Below, one piece after another: positions 44,780 through 56,074 of a stretch of 64,000 nt of DNA. The notes beneath the pieces were generated by a model. The model worked only from the letters and a program-made list of their open reading frames with translations. It was not told the DNA's origin and did no database searches. This DNA is from Atkinsonella hypoxylon (Eukaryota; Ascomycota; Sordariomycetes; Hypocreales; Clavicipitaceae). Made by a program: the position numbers and the translations under genes. Position 1 is the stretch's first letter. Every line of letters starts with the position of its first letter. Where the stretch lies: assembly GCA_000729835.1 (NCBI GenBank), contig JFHB01000002.1:124001-188000 (forward strand). The letters are read 5' to 3'.

Positions 44780-45912
44780 ATGGCTATGAAGACAGATATC
44801 ACTCTCTACACAGGACAGACGCCTAATGGAATCAAGGCGTCGATTGCACTAGAGGAGCTTGGTCTTCAGTACGAGGTGAGTGATTCATCTTCTGTGGCCC
44901 TCTTCAAGCAGGAGTGGGGAGAGGCCAAGAGCGCGGATATAGTAGATTGTAGTCTTTTTAACTAGTGTCTCCAGGTCTATGCCTTGAAAATGATGGAGAA
45001 CGAGCAGAAGGAGCCCTGGTTTCTGGAAATCAACCCCAATGGTCGTCTCCCTGCCATAACAGACAAGCTGCCCGATGGCAAGAAGATTCGCGTCTTCGAG
45101 AGCGGCGCTATCCTCGAGTACCTTGTTGATCGATACGATAAGGATCACAAGATCTCATATCCTCGCGGTTCTGCCGAGCACTGGGAAGTCACGAGCTGGG
45201 TAAGTGAGAGCTACATTTCCCGTATCCAGCATTTCTGTTTTGTTTTGTTCCGTGCCGACGCAGACACGGAAGGAAATTATCAATAACTGACGAATTTACG
45301 CAAGCTCCACTGGCAAATGGGAGGGTTAGGCCCCATGCAGGGGCAAGCAAATCACTTCAAAAGTACGTTTGTGGCGTCCTTATTGCAAAGCGGGATGGAT
45401 TTTCTTCGTGACTCGCCCCGCGCGCGATATGGGGCAGAGGAGGCATGTACTAAAACGTAGCCAGGATACGCGCCTGAAAAGATCCAGTATGGCATAGATC
45501 GCTACATAAACGAGACTCGGCGTCTCTACCGCACCATGAACGATCATCTCGCCAAATCGCCTCATGGATACCTGGTCGGTGACCGCGTGACCATCGCCGA
45601 TATTGCATGCTGGGGATGGGTCGCTGGTCACTGTGAGTCATGATACTTGAACGCTCGAAGCACCTTCTTCATTCTACGCCATACTAATGCGTTCGGATAG
45701 CCTGGATCGGCATCTCGCTTCAGGAGTTCCCCGACCTCAAGAAGTGGCTTTTCAAGCTGCTGGCGCGTCCTGGCTTCGAGAAGGGCCGCCATGTCCCCAT
45801 TCCGCATACTGCTTTTGAGAACGCCAAGCTGACCGAGGAGGAGCTTGACGCCCGGGCTAGCGCTTCGAGGGCTTGGGTGCAGAAGGGGATGGCGGCTGAT
45901 GCCAAGAAATGA
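44780..45912 (+). CDS. Glutathione S-transferase, Ure2-like
   Basis: Five exons: 44780-44875, 44975-45199, 45305-45362, 45465-45632 and 45701-45912, 252 residues. All junctions keep frame, with donors GTGAGT, GTAAGT, GTACGT and GTGAGT. The N-terminal thioredoxin-like domain has TLYTGQTPNGIKASIALEE, then NPNGRLPAI (cis-Pro) and the glutathione-contacting VFESGAILEYLVDRY. The C-terminal helical domain contains LHWQMGGLGPMQGQA and VGDRVTIADIACWGWV with the N-capping Asp. The PNGIK/ESGAI pattern places it among fungal Ure2-like (nitrogen-regulation related) GSTs. Many such proteins are simply cytosolic detoxifying enzymes. It converges on the PsiD-like decarboxylase 241 bp away. Confidence 0.93.
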
Positions 45913-46153
45913 GGAATGATTGTCATTGACAACTAGCAATTTTATAAAATCTTCAAATCTATAGATTTTCAGTGAAAAGATTGATTTTGAATCTAGATGC
46001 GAAATCTTTTGCTTCCGTGGTGTGGCATCAACTCCGAAATAACCGCGTTAGATCTTGTGCTTCAGGTTACATGACAGCTCGTCCACGCCTGATAAAAACA
46101 ATCTCGGCCTATTGCAATACTAATGAAAAAAAAAAGAATTATTCCCACTGGTC

Positions 46154-47836
46154 CTATGTTCTCACAACAGCAAGTTTTCCCCTCACAGGTACGTTCGCCT
46201 CCCTCCCAACCTTGGGCAAGTCCTCCAACTTCAGTCCCTTTTTGAATATCAAGCATTGACTCGAGCCTCCAAAGTGGAACATGCCCAAATCCTCACCCTT
46301 CTTCAAATGCTGTCCCTCCTTCACCGTAATCTCGCATGACGAGACCTCATCCATGCCAATTCCCACAAATGCCACCAACCCAATGGCAGAATTGTTGGCC
46401 TCCAAAATGATGATTGCCCTCGTCGCTAGTGCAGACAGATACCCCTGCGCGACAGTAATGCCCCTCGTGTCAATCATGTCGACTCTCGGGTCCCCTACAC
46501 CTTCAAAAAGCGGCTCGCTAAAGTATGTGCCATCCTCCACAAATGCTCTCCTCACGGTCCCTGAGACAGGCGAGTGCCAGCGGTGGTAGGACAATGCGGA
46601 CAAGAACGCCTGGTAGACTGTTCCCCCAGCAAATTCATGGGCCAACGGATCATGGGCCAGCATGTCGAGAAGAGAGTAGGGCTGGCCCTTTGCGAAGAAC
46701 TTGTCGCGGAGCTTGACGCCATGCTCGATGTTGAAAACCTTGGATTCGCATGGGTTGGCGATGACACTATCGTCATCTGGTGAGGCGACTGGCCGAGCAG
46801 AGTCGTGAACTCGACGGGTGAAGAAATCTGAGCACAGTTCAGCGCATTGTTTTGTTTGGCTCGTTTGGCTCGTTTGTTTCTGCTTTTTATCTTTTCTCTT
46901 CCTGCACAACTGTAGCAAGGACATTGGTTTCGCTTACCGTCCCAGGATTTGTATCCCATGTACTCGGCGTTGGGGTCACACACAAATATTTCTTCGAATC
47001 TCATGCTCGAGTGGTATGGCGCATTCGCAACTTGCATCATGTCCTTAAGGCCAGTCTCTCCGAACCAGCCCGTGGGATGTTTGCCCAGGGCGGCAGCAGA
47101 CTCAGGCGTCTACTCAACACCACATTAGATCTTCACCATGCCAACTTGAACATATCATTTGTCTCTGTGATTCTTACCTGCAAGTACTTCCCCCACTCAT
47201 TTAATACCTTCTTCAAGGCCTTGTTCACATCGGGATCCAGGAACGCTGCATGCCCACTGCCGCGGACTTAGTACAATGTTCCAGGACGCGACGCACATCT
47301 CTTCATTCCAACTAGAAAGATCAATCGAAAACATACCTCGGCGTAGCCATGGGATAATCAAAAATTGCACACATCGGAACTCCCACCACACCCGCACTTT
47401 CTGCAGCCTGTGTCCATTCTGGCGCCCTCGTAACGATGTGATTCAACACCTGAAGCATATGTTGATAGTTGCGAACCTGCTTCGTCCCTGTTGGATCCTT
47501 CCAATAAGGATGCTTCCGCGGGATCTCGTCAAACATTTGCTCAAAGTACATATAGATGCGGGAATTTCCCTCTATAAGCTGCTGGAACTCTCGAATCGCG
47601 GGCGTAAACTTCTCGCCTTTGTGGGAGTCAACATGCTTGTTTATGTTGGCGAGGTATTTATGGTGGACTCGGTGGTCAGCAGGCAGCCAGGCGCCAGGTC
47701 TGAACAACCATTAGCCGGCCATTCGCTGGGCGGTTGGAAGACTAGGGACAGCAAACGAAGGCAGGTTGAAATCAACTTACTTGTGGATGCGATGCTGATG
47801 AGGAATGGCATGGTGGTCGCCGTGTTGGTGAACCAT
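46154..47836 (-). CDS. Phosphatidylserine-decarboxylase-family enzyme of the PsiD type
   Basis: Five exons on the minus strand: 47836-47781, 47699-47337, 47256-47178, 47109-46938 and 46827-46154, about 447 residues. The ATG at 47836, rather than one 44 bases further in, gives the frame that splices to PGAWLPADHRVHHKYL. The N-terminal domain typical of PsiD-like proteins runs to about residue 160 and includes FTPAIREFQQLIEG and QVLNHIVTRAPEW. The decarboxylase domain starts near DFFTRRVHDSARP, contains CESKVF and YHRWHSPVSG with the conserved His, and ends with FHFGGSSQCLIF. The GGSS there should be the self-cleavage site that forms the pyruvoyl group. Relatives decarboxylate phosphatidylserine or, in PsiD, L-tryptophan. 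Which substrate applies here cannot be read from the sequence. A soluble protein is suggested since no membrane segment is seen. Confidence 0.88.
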
Positions 47837-49464
47837 CTTTCTTTATGGTTCAGGATTCGAATATATTGAACGGCTACGGGCCTTACTTCGCGATATTTAG
47901 AACAGGAGCAACGAGCACAAATTAAAACACGTCTCTATGATTGAAACAGCCGTATCCATATTTATAACGATACGCCAACGGCACCTATTACCACTTCTGG
48001 CGCCTTGCAACTGGATTTCACAGATATAACGCGCCACATCGTCATCGACAATGTAATAGCCAGGGAAAACTGCAGACCATACATTATTATTTGTCATTGC
48101 CGGTTCCGGACAACCTCAATGCAGACCGACCGCTCAGATCTGTAACGAAGACCCCGGATAGAACGGCAGAGCTGACACAGAAGTGAGCAGCCCCGAACGG
48201 CATTGGGGAGCTACCGGCCCGGGCAGCCTCACTTTAGACCGATCGCCCCGATCTATTTAGTTTACAACCAACCCCCCTGGACAGGGCGAACCCAGAGTGA
48301 GTTTCCAGAGTGAGTTTCCAGAGTGAGTTTCCAGAGTGAGTTTCCAGAGTGAGTTTCCAGAGTGAGTTCCCAGAGTGAGTTCCCAGAGTGAGTTCCCAGA
48401 GCGGCACCGGGGCGCTACCGACCTAAATAGCCTCGATATAGAAGCAATTGCTCCAACCTGCCTACACCTATATATCTAAGAAAGCCACCGCAGGCTGACT
48501 CCGTAGTGCGGCAGTGCACCTGTAACTATTTTATGGCAGGACACAGACCGGGACCGACTAAGACCCGGTCCGATAACTAAAGGTAGCACCGAGGTTTTCC
48601 TCCTGTTACAGGGTTTTTCCTCGGTGGATTAGGTAGTAGAGGTACTAGATAGCTAGCATATCTCAATAATCATCATTTCCTGATTTCAAAGCAAAGAAAG
48701 TAATAGGTTTATTTAGGATTTGTGAATCTACTTGTTCCGTCCTTGGATGGAAGTTATCCTACCAACAGGGGTATCTATACACACGAGACTTCAATAAATA
48801 TTTTCACAAAGGCGTTGCAATGCACCAGAAGCCCCTTCGCTTGTTCTCCGGGCTTGCTACAACGCAAAAAAAATGTATTACGAAGAATGGAACAAGAATG
48901 TAACATTTGGGAAGAACGAAGCCAAAATTTACTCTTCCCCCCGGGGGTAGTTTGGGCGCCAAATATGCCGAAAACATAAATCTCGCCGCCAAGAAAAAAA
49001 AAAAAAACGTATGCGATAGTTATTCCCACGCCAAATGCTGCGCAGGGCGAAAGTTGTGAAATTCAAAGATGCGTCCCTTAGGAAGACGCAATTCGCAAAG
49101 AAATGTGCGCGCTGAGCCAAAACTGAAATCGTACATGACCCAGGATGAAATGCCGCTCTGCGAGAAAGTTTGTATGTATATAATCAATTCAATCAAGCAG
49201 CGATGACAAGGGTCAAGCGTCTAATTTGAAGCCCTCGCAGGCTTCCATCTCCGAGCGATGCCACGCAGAATGGTTACAAAGGAAAGCATGGATTCGCTAA
49301 GCCTTGGCAGCTTGAAGTATGTTATGACCGAAATTAGAAAGGGAAAGGCTAAAACAATGAGCAGAAATTCAATGATCGTAAAAGTCATAATTCTTTTTTG
49401 GGTGAGGAAGTCATGGCCCCCAGCCGCATCCGAAGCCGGTCAAGAGAAGGGATCTGTGTGGAGA
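47837..49464. other. Intergenic region with a minisatellite and no gene
   Basis: Apart from the 13-bp minisatellite at 48288-48404, there is a diverged direct repeat: GGCATTGGGGAGCTACCGG at about 48200 and GGCACCGGGGCGCTACCGA at about 48403, flanking the minisatellite. A-rich runs lie at about 48866 and 48993-49006. No convincing coding sequence. Confidence 0.45.
48288..48404. repeat. 13-bp minisatellite, about nine units
   Basis: Units of GTTTCCAGAGTGA: five identical copies (48301-48365), then two copies of GTTCCCAGAGTGA, then GTTCCCAGAGCGG. A degenerate unit precedes at 48288-48300. The ordered blocks of variants suggest expansion by local slippage or unequal exchange. Confidence 0.95.
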
Positions 49465-51147
49465 CTACATGACGATGCAGCATCCACAGCCAGCCTGCTT
49501 CTCTTTCTCTGGCTCCGCTTGAGTCACTAGTTCTGCAGCCTGCGATTGAGCTGTTGGTGGAGAAATGGCTATCTTCGGGCTCGTTATGGGAGACATCGGG
49601 CTAAGCGGGCTAAGAGGAGGTTTGTCTGAGATTTTCGGCATCGTGGAGTACGAGTTTTGTTTAGGACTTTTCGCCGCACTCGATTTCAAAGGCCAATCTC
49701 CTGTTGGCGCTGGGTCCTCATCGTCATGGTTTGCAGCTTCTCGTTCCTGATGTTGTGGTGGGAACTCGTGGCCATTCAGAGGGCGGAACTCCTTGTCATA
49801 AGTATCACCAAACTTCCCCTCCTTCTCCCATTGTTCTTGACGCAGGCGTTTGGCTACGGTCGGTAGAAGCTGCTGGTCAGGCGGCAGGCGTGGGTCTGGC
49901 TTGTAGCACTCAAGAACCCATGGAGGGTCACCTTCGGGCTGATGGCTGCTAGCGGTTGGCTCTACAGAGCGAGTGGCAGGATGACCGAAGTCTTTGCTAG
50001 ACCCTAACCGTGTCTTCGATCGTCCCGTTACTGTACTACTCTTCGAAGCTGTCGACGTTTTGCGCGGGGTGTTCTTCTTGGGCGACGTATCCGTAACCGA
50101 TCGTTTTACATTCAGCACCCGACTACTAGTGTTTGCTAAATCCAGATCTTTGGTAGAGGCACTAGCGCTTCGCGATCGAGTCTTGATGCTAGAAATGTTA
50201 TCGCCCTCCGATGAGTCGATACGCCTGGTAGATGGAGAGCCACGCTCCAGGTAGTCTTGTGGAATTGGTGCTGGGCTAATCTTAGCCACAGGAATTCGTG
50301 TCCCTCCTTTAAGGTATTGTGCTGTAAAGTAAGCATTCTCCTCAGCCTCTGCTATCTCCTCGGGTGTTCGCAAGTCCCAGCCGCCTGCTGGAGGCTCCAA
50401 GTCACGTTGGTCGACATTGATAGAGTCGTTTCGATGGCGCGAGTGACCTGAATCAATTGAATGCTGACCGCGGGTACGTCGCTGTCTGCTGGAAGCTCGC
50501 ACCTTGGGGATGATAAATCCAGCGGCTTCGAGCTCTTGGCTCTCAATCTTGGCCAATTTATCTCTATGGATCCATTTAGAATCCTCTTCGCTATACTCCA
50601 AGTCCAGGTTTTGTTGGATTTGTCGTTTGCGTTCGTCCGTGGTATGTTGCTTTGAATGTAGCGACAGATCTGAGGAACTACCATGGCTCAACCTTGGCTC
50701 GATAGCCAATGCTGGTGACGAACCCACACTTCCATCCCCCTGTTTTCCCCATTTACCCGAATTGATGTTATCCGCTGAATGCATCCTCCTAGCAGATATC
50801 TCCATGGGGTGGCTCGCCTTAAGGTGTGCTGAGGGGACACTATTGCCGTTCGAACCAAGAGGACTTCTCAGAGCTTGCTCAACACGATGTGCCCCGTTCT
50901 TGTCCGAAATTGTGCTCTATCAGGCGGCTCTGTCAGCTATTCTGGAGTCTCGGCAATCCACATGCTCCCTGTTCTACCAGCCGAACGCTAGCCATGCAAG
51001 AATTCCTCTGACAATCCAAGGATGATGTGATGTTGGCCTGCTTACCTCAAAAAGGGCCCCGACTATATCGCACATGTCGTCTCCATGGCTGCTGCTGGGC
51101 GGTGTTAATGCAGTGGCTCCCGTTGGAGCCGACGAAACCGCCGCCAT
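49465..51147 (-). CDS. teaR: TeaR-like prenylated cell-end marker receptor
   Basis: Two exons on the minus strand: 51147-51046 and 50916-49465, about 517 residues. The 129-nt intron has donor GTAAGC, branch site GCTGAC and acceptor GATAG, phase 0, joining DIVGALFE to STISDKNGAHR. Exon 2 is Ser/Pro-rich and disordered, with conserved blocks RQIQQNLDLEYSEEDSKWIH, GWDLRTPEEIAEAEENAY and DPPWVLECYKPDPRLPPDQQ. The C-terminus is CGCCIVM, a CaaX box (CIVM) with adjacent Cys that could be palmitoylated. In Aspergillus, TeaR is a prenylated plasma-membrane anchor for the cell-end marker TeaA and guides polarised hyphal growth. The assignment rests on the conserved WVLECYKPDPRLPPDQQLLP block and CaaX. 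Confidence 0.75.
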
Positions 51148-54100
51148 GGAGAGTGGGTGCGAGGCTGGAGGAAGCCGGCTACCCCTTTGACTCAGGCAAG
51201 TGCTATAGTGGTCCGATGAAGTCTTTGTGAAACAGGGATCGCAGTATCACTTTATCGGTTGAGAATGGTGGGATGAGTTGAGCGCCTGTGGGTAACGTGA
51301 AGTAGGGAATATGTGCAGTCGCTTGTGACGTGTAGTTCGTTCACGACAGCTGAACTCCCAAGAACTGGTGGGCAGTTTGTGGCGCCAAACAACCGGAGCG
51401 TCTCATTCGAAGCGAATGGCTTGGTAAATGAGGTCGAACAATTGAAGTGGCATTGAGTCGACTTGACGGGATGCCTCCAAACGATCGTCAAAGAGCTGCA
51501 ATTGATCTAGTACTCAGAACCAGCCGGTCATCGGCGGCGAGGTCAGCTTGGACAAAAACGCAGCAGGGAAGGAGACGGCGTTTGGGAAGAGAGGGGCGAG
51601 AAGGCAACGACTTTTGTTGGTCGTACAGGGGAGCTGCACATACACGCCAGCATTGACAGTAATGTCCATATCAAAATAGTCTATCTCCTGAGTGGGACGC
51701 TGGTAATACTGGAGGGCTGGAAGCTGGCTTGGCTGGGCTGGGGTTGGAGACGTCGGAGACAGGGGAGCAAGGTCGGAGTGGAGAGAGAGAGACACACACA
51801 GAATTCACCGTGGTAATGTTGTAATAATAATAGTTGTTATAATTGGTGATTGTTAGTGACTGAACCTGATTGAGGGTGCCCAGTGGCTGTCCGCGTTCTG
51901 GCTGTCAGATGAGATAATAACTGATGGATGGCTTTTCTCGTAAGAGGCAAACAGGGTACTCCCGTGCTGCCTGGGAAAAGGGAAAAAGAAAAGTCCTCGA
52001 GTCAAACTTTTCAAAAGGTGAGTAAGGAGTGGGGCCAGGCCCCTCACCTGCGCTTTCCTTCCCAAGCGGGTGAAGAAAATAGTGGCCGGTCGTCGTTACT
52101 TAAAACCAGACCAGTTACAGAATATTCCGTAATCACAACCAGACTCTTTCTCCCGCGTGCTGGAATACTTACTTGAACAACCATAGCCGTGCTCTTCATC
52201 ACGCCGACCAGTCTTAGTTAGCGCGAGCCCAGCACTCAGAAGACTTGACGTTACAAAGAACTCGATGCAGTGTACCAGTACTCGGCCAGTCCGCAACTCC
52301 GTACTCCGTCTTCCGTACTCCGTCTTCCTAACGAGAGGCGAAGCGCATTGCGCGTACAGGATTAGTATTGTCAGACACACCAGACCAACGACCAGCGGAA
52401 GCCCTTTCTTTCCTTTCTAGCCCGCTCGAGCTCAAGCTCAAGCTTCATTCTGTTGATCCAGCCACAATATACTGCCATCCTCTCACCAGCTCAACGTCAA
52501 TGCATTAGGCACGTGGATATCTCTTTGCTGCCCTGCCCACAAGGCAACACTTGTGTACCGACCCATTTTTCCTTGACGGCTCAGTGGGGTGGCCTGTGGT
52601 AACGTGCAACGTTGCTCTTTGTAATCTGGAGTGGTTGCTGATACTTCATTACAGTGTAGGGTAGTAGGTCAATTAAATGTGCCTTGTACAGCAAAGTCTC
52701 TGATAAGCGAACACGCCTAGTCGGTCTGGTTGCATTTAAAGGTACATCCCGCGATACGAACTTATACTACAGTCCCAGCAAACATCTGAGCTACAAAAAG
52801 CTACATCGTAAGTCTTGGGGAATCCCTCGGATGACTAGTAGCATTGTCGTTCAAAGTCATCTAGCGGCCTTCAAGACCCCAATGATTGCTGCGTGAGAAC
52901 CTGTGCGATGCATCGCGATGCTTCAAAATTAAGGTGCTGCTGAAAGCCTTCAATTCAGTCTGCCATCACTAGCACTAACCGGGGCATAGTCCCATGTAAC
53001 CTAGACCCGTAGCTACCTAAGGTAGGTAAGGTAGCTCTTACCTTAAGTGCCTGCCTGGTATTAAGCCACGTCCTGGTTGTGCATCATCACAATACGAACA
53101 ACAAGACATGATTGATATTGAACAGGTTCGTGCTGAAAAAGATGTCGAATTTACTGAAGAGCTCGCACTCAAGGCCAACTGCTGAGACGAGCTTTGGAAG
53201 AAAAAAAAAAGGATGATAATTCGGAGTCGTCATGACAAACGTCGATGCGTTGAACCTTTACTTCTTGGAGATGGATAACAACACAGGCTTGTGGGCATCA
53301 GGTACCATCGCGCCTCATTGCCTCTTCACACGCTAGTATTGATGGTGTCCGCCTCACTCGACGCAGCGAGAATGACGGTAGTAGTGCCGGGCCGTTGCGA
53401 CATCCGAGAAGATGATTACCCTTATTATGGGGTATTGGTTTCCATTTCGCACTCTCACCACACAACGTCGCAACTGGTATTGACGACTAGTGAGGCCGTC
53501 CCTGGCCATAATAATATCGAGATCATGCGTTCACGGTTAGTCGGCCTAGGCCTAATACCTGGTCCACCAGGTCAATCTAGCCTTACTGATTTAATTTGGT
53601 GAGCTCATGTACGGAGTAGGCGTTTCCATATCAGGCTGTTCGACTCGCGCCGTCATCGCCAAATTTCGCGACTATGATCCGATCGGGTAAGACGTCATCC
53701 GATGCCAGGCCCTCGAGCGGCTCTCGTTTGATATTTTATTGCCCGCCAAGCCGAGATGGAGAACCCCAGCAAATGCTTGGTTGTTTTCTCTGCGATTTTC
53801 TTCGATATCTTCTTCCTCTGAAAACACACAGCGAGGCAGGTCGTTCGATTCATTAAGTCGCTGGGGCAAGCACTTATCGTTGACGCTCAGCCGTAGGGCG
53901 TCACAGGTAATTACACAGGAATCTTATTGATTTTCGAGGTACAGTGTATTATGCGCAGCGTGGTTGCCCTTGAGCTCTCTGTGCGTTGGCTCTATCGAGT
54001 CTTATACTGCTTTGAAATGATCGCCAAACTCAAAGAGCGGCGCAGGCGATGGTAATTCCTGCCTGGGTACGTTGCGCACTCGCCTGCGGCCACATCTGAG

Positions 54101-55034
54101 GCGGGCAAATATTTCAATATCTTAGCAGTCAACCGTAATTCGTTCGTGTTCGTGATCTCGCAAATCAATTTGCGAGCTTTCGCAGTACGACCCATAGTTC
54201 CGGCATGGTCTTGCATTATTTGTAAGCTGAGCGCGGTCATAGCTTATACCGCACAATACCTTTGATTCATGTGGGAAACGATGCTTGTATAAGAGTCCGT
54301 CAACGCCCGTGGAGCCATACCACGAGGCAGCTAGAAGTTGTCAGGAAGATGAGATAGCGGAGAACAACCCAAGTACCCAATCCGGATTTGGAACAGGTGC
54401 CTCCTTTTCCCCATGTGTTTATGTCCACGTAGAATTACATTGAGCAACCACAAGGGAGAGAAAGAGAGAGAGAGAGAGAAGAGAATACCTAAGCAAAAGG
54501 CAAATGTCTCTTTTCGTCGGCCACGTCCTCAAACATTCAAAGCGCCTGGAGTCAGATACTGAGTTCAATTCAACATTTGCTGACTGGCAGTTTCTCTGGA
54601 GTTGATAGGGATCTGACAACGCGATGTCTGGTTAAATAGTGCTGACGCATCACGTTCAAAGCTCCGCCTACATCATAATTGTGGCCAAAATCCAGTGGGA
54701 GCCGTTTGGCGGCGTTACTTAAGGGAACAAGCTGGCCACTTGCAGGAATTGTCTCGAATCGGTAGCAGGTGGCGACATTACTAATGGCTTCTTCGTCAAC
54801 AGACAAATTCGGTGTCGAGTAAGGTATATCTTACATTTTGCCTCATTTACACAGTGGAACTCGTGCTCCCTTTACACTGTCAAGGAGATGCGCCACACTT
54901 GAATTCGTGTCCCGGGTTTTAAACACATGGTAGTGTCTCGGACCCTCGTGACATCATCATCAGGTCTTCGCCATCGAGACATTCGTTGTCACGGCACCCG
55001 TTTCACGACGGCCATAGCGCACTGTCCTCACTCA
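51148..55034. other. Long gene-poor region
   Basis: About 3.9 kb. The left end (51148-52000) is the presumed promoter and leader of the TeaR-like gene. Near 52296-52325 a small tandem of ACTCCGTCTTCCGT units is seen. CCTA/TAGG palindromes lie around 53010-53050, an A run near 53200 and a GAGA run near 54457-54480. Open frames of up to 111 codons lack motifs. The plus-strand open frame from 54927 is in frame with the metallophosphoesterase and could be a longer N-terminus. Confidence 0.4.
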
Positions 55035-56074
55035 ATGGTAGAGATACAAACGCGCAAGACGAGACTCGTCTGCATTTCTGACACCTATAATTGTACTGTG
55101 AAATTGCCCAAGGGTGATGTGCTGATTCATGCCGGCGATCTTACCAATCAGGGCAGCTATTCTGAAGTTCGGCATCCCAGTTACCCTGTAGGAGATGACT
55201 TACGGACGTCAAAAAGACTGACATTTCCTTGTCATAGATTTTCAAAGCTGTCAGGTGGTTAGAGGAGGCTGGTGTCGAAGAAAAGCTTGTTATAGCCGGT
55301 CAGTCACTATCAATTTATGGACCTTTGTCAACACATTCACTGAAGTGTTCATTCGCAGGAAACCACGACATAACTCTGGATCAGTCCTTTTATTCACAGC
55401 ATGGGCACGACTTCCACAATCAGCAAATCCAGTCATCGGCAGAATGTCTTGACCTGCTGCTATCGTCCCCGTCTATAACATATCTCAGCCATGAAACCGC
55501 CACGATCCAACTTCGATCCGCAGCGGGACCACATACACAGTTCACTGTATTCGGATCACCATATTCACCTCGTTACGGACATTGGGCATTTCACTATGAT
55601 GAGTGTCCAGATCCACGTGAAGCCTCGCAATTGGCCACAATATGGGATGACATTGCCGCCAATACAGATATCGTGGTGACACATACACCACCGCGAAATC
55701 ATGGTGACGCAACAGATGAGCAGAGGGCGAAGGGTTGTGAGGCTCTTCGTCGCGCCCTATGGCGCGTCCAACCGCGGCTTGCTGTCTGTGGCCATATCCA
55801 CGGCGGCCGAGGAGCAGAGCGGGTAACCTGGGACACGGATGAGGCAAAACATTGCTTTGGGGAGAAATTGGTCGTGCCCTGGACGGATCCTGGTGTCGGC
55901 AACAAGAAGATTAGTGTAGTTGATCTGACGGCTAAAAAGGGCTTGCCGTTGGCAAAGGGCGAGACTTGCGTGGTCAATGCTGCTATTCTTAAGAGCAGGT
56001 TTCCTCATAAAGGGGGCAAACTGTTCAACAAGCCTATTGTGGTGGACCTTGATTTGCCTGTATGGGCTGAATGA
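55035..56074 (+). CDS. Calcineurin-like metallophosphoesterase with altered motif I
   Basis: Three exons: 55035-55166, 55238-55298 and 55359-56074, 302 residues from the Met at 55035 (an in-frame Met at 54927 would add 36). Introns keep frame; the first uses donor GTTCGG. Metal-binding motifs appear in order: SDTYN (residues 15-19), IHAGDLTN, GNHD (65-68), VTHTPP and CGHIHGG. These define the MPPED1/UPF0046-like branch of metallophosphoesterases. In the family motif I is D-x-H; here the His is Tyr18, which removes one metal ligand. Whether the enzyme is active is therefore doubtful; the rest of the fold is complete. The substrate of fungal members is unknown. Confidence 0.88.

Noticed and set aside
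48288..48404. Regular short repeats considered as a CRISPR array
   Set aside because: Units are contiguous 13-mers with no spacers, and the genome is eukaryotic: a minisatellite.
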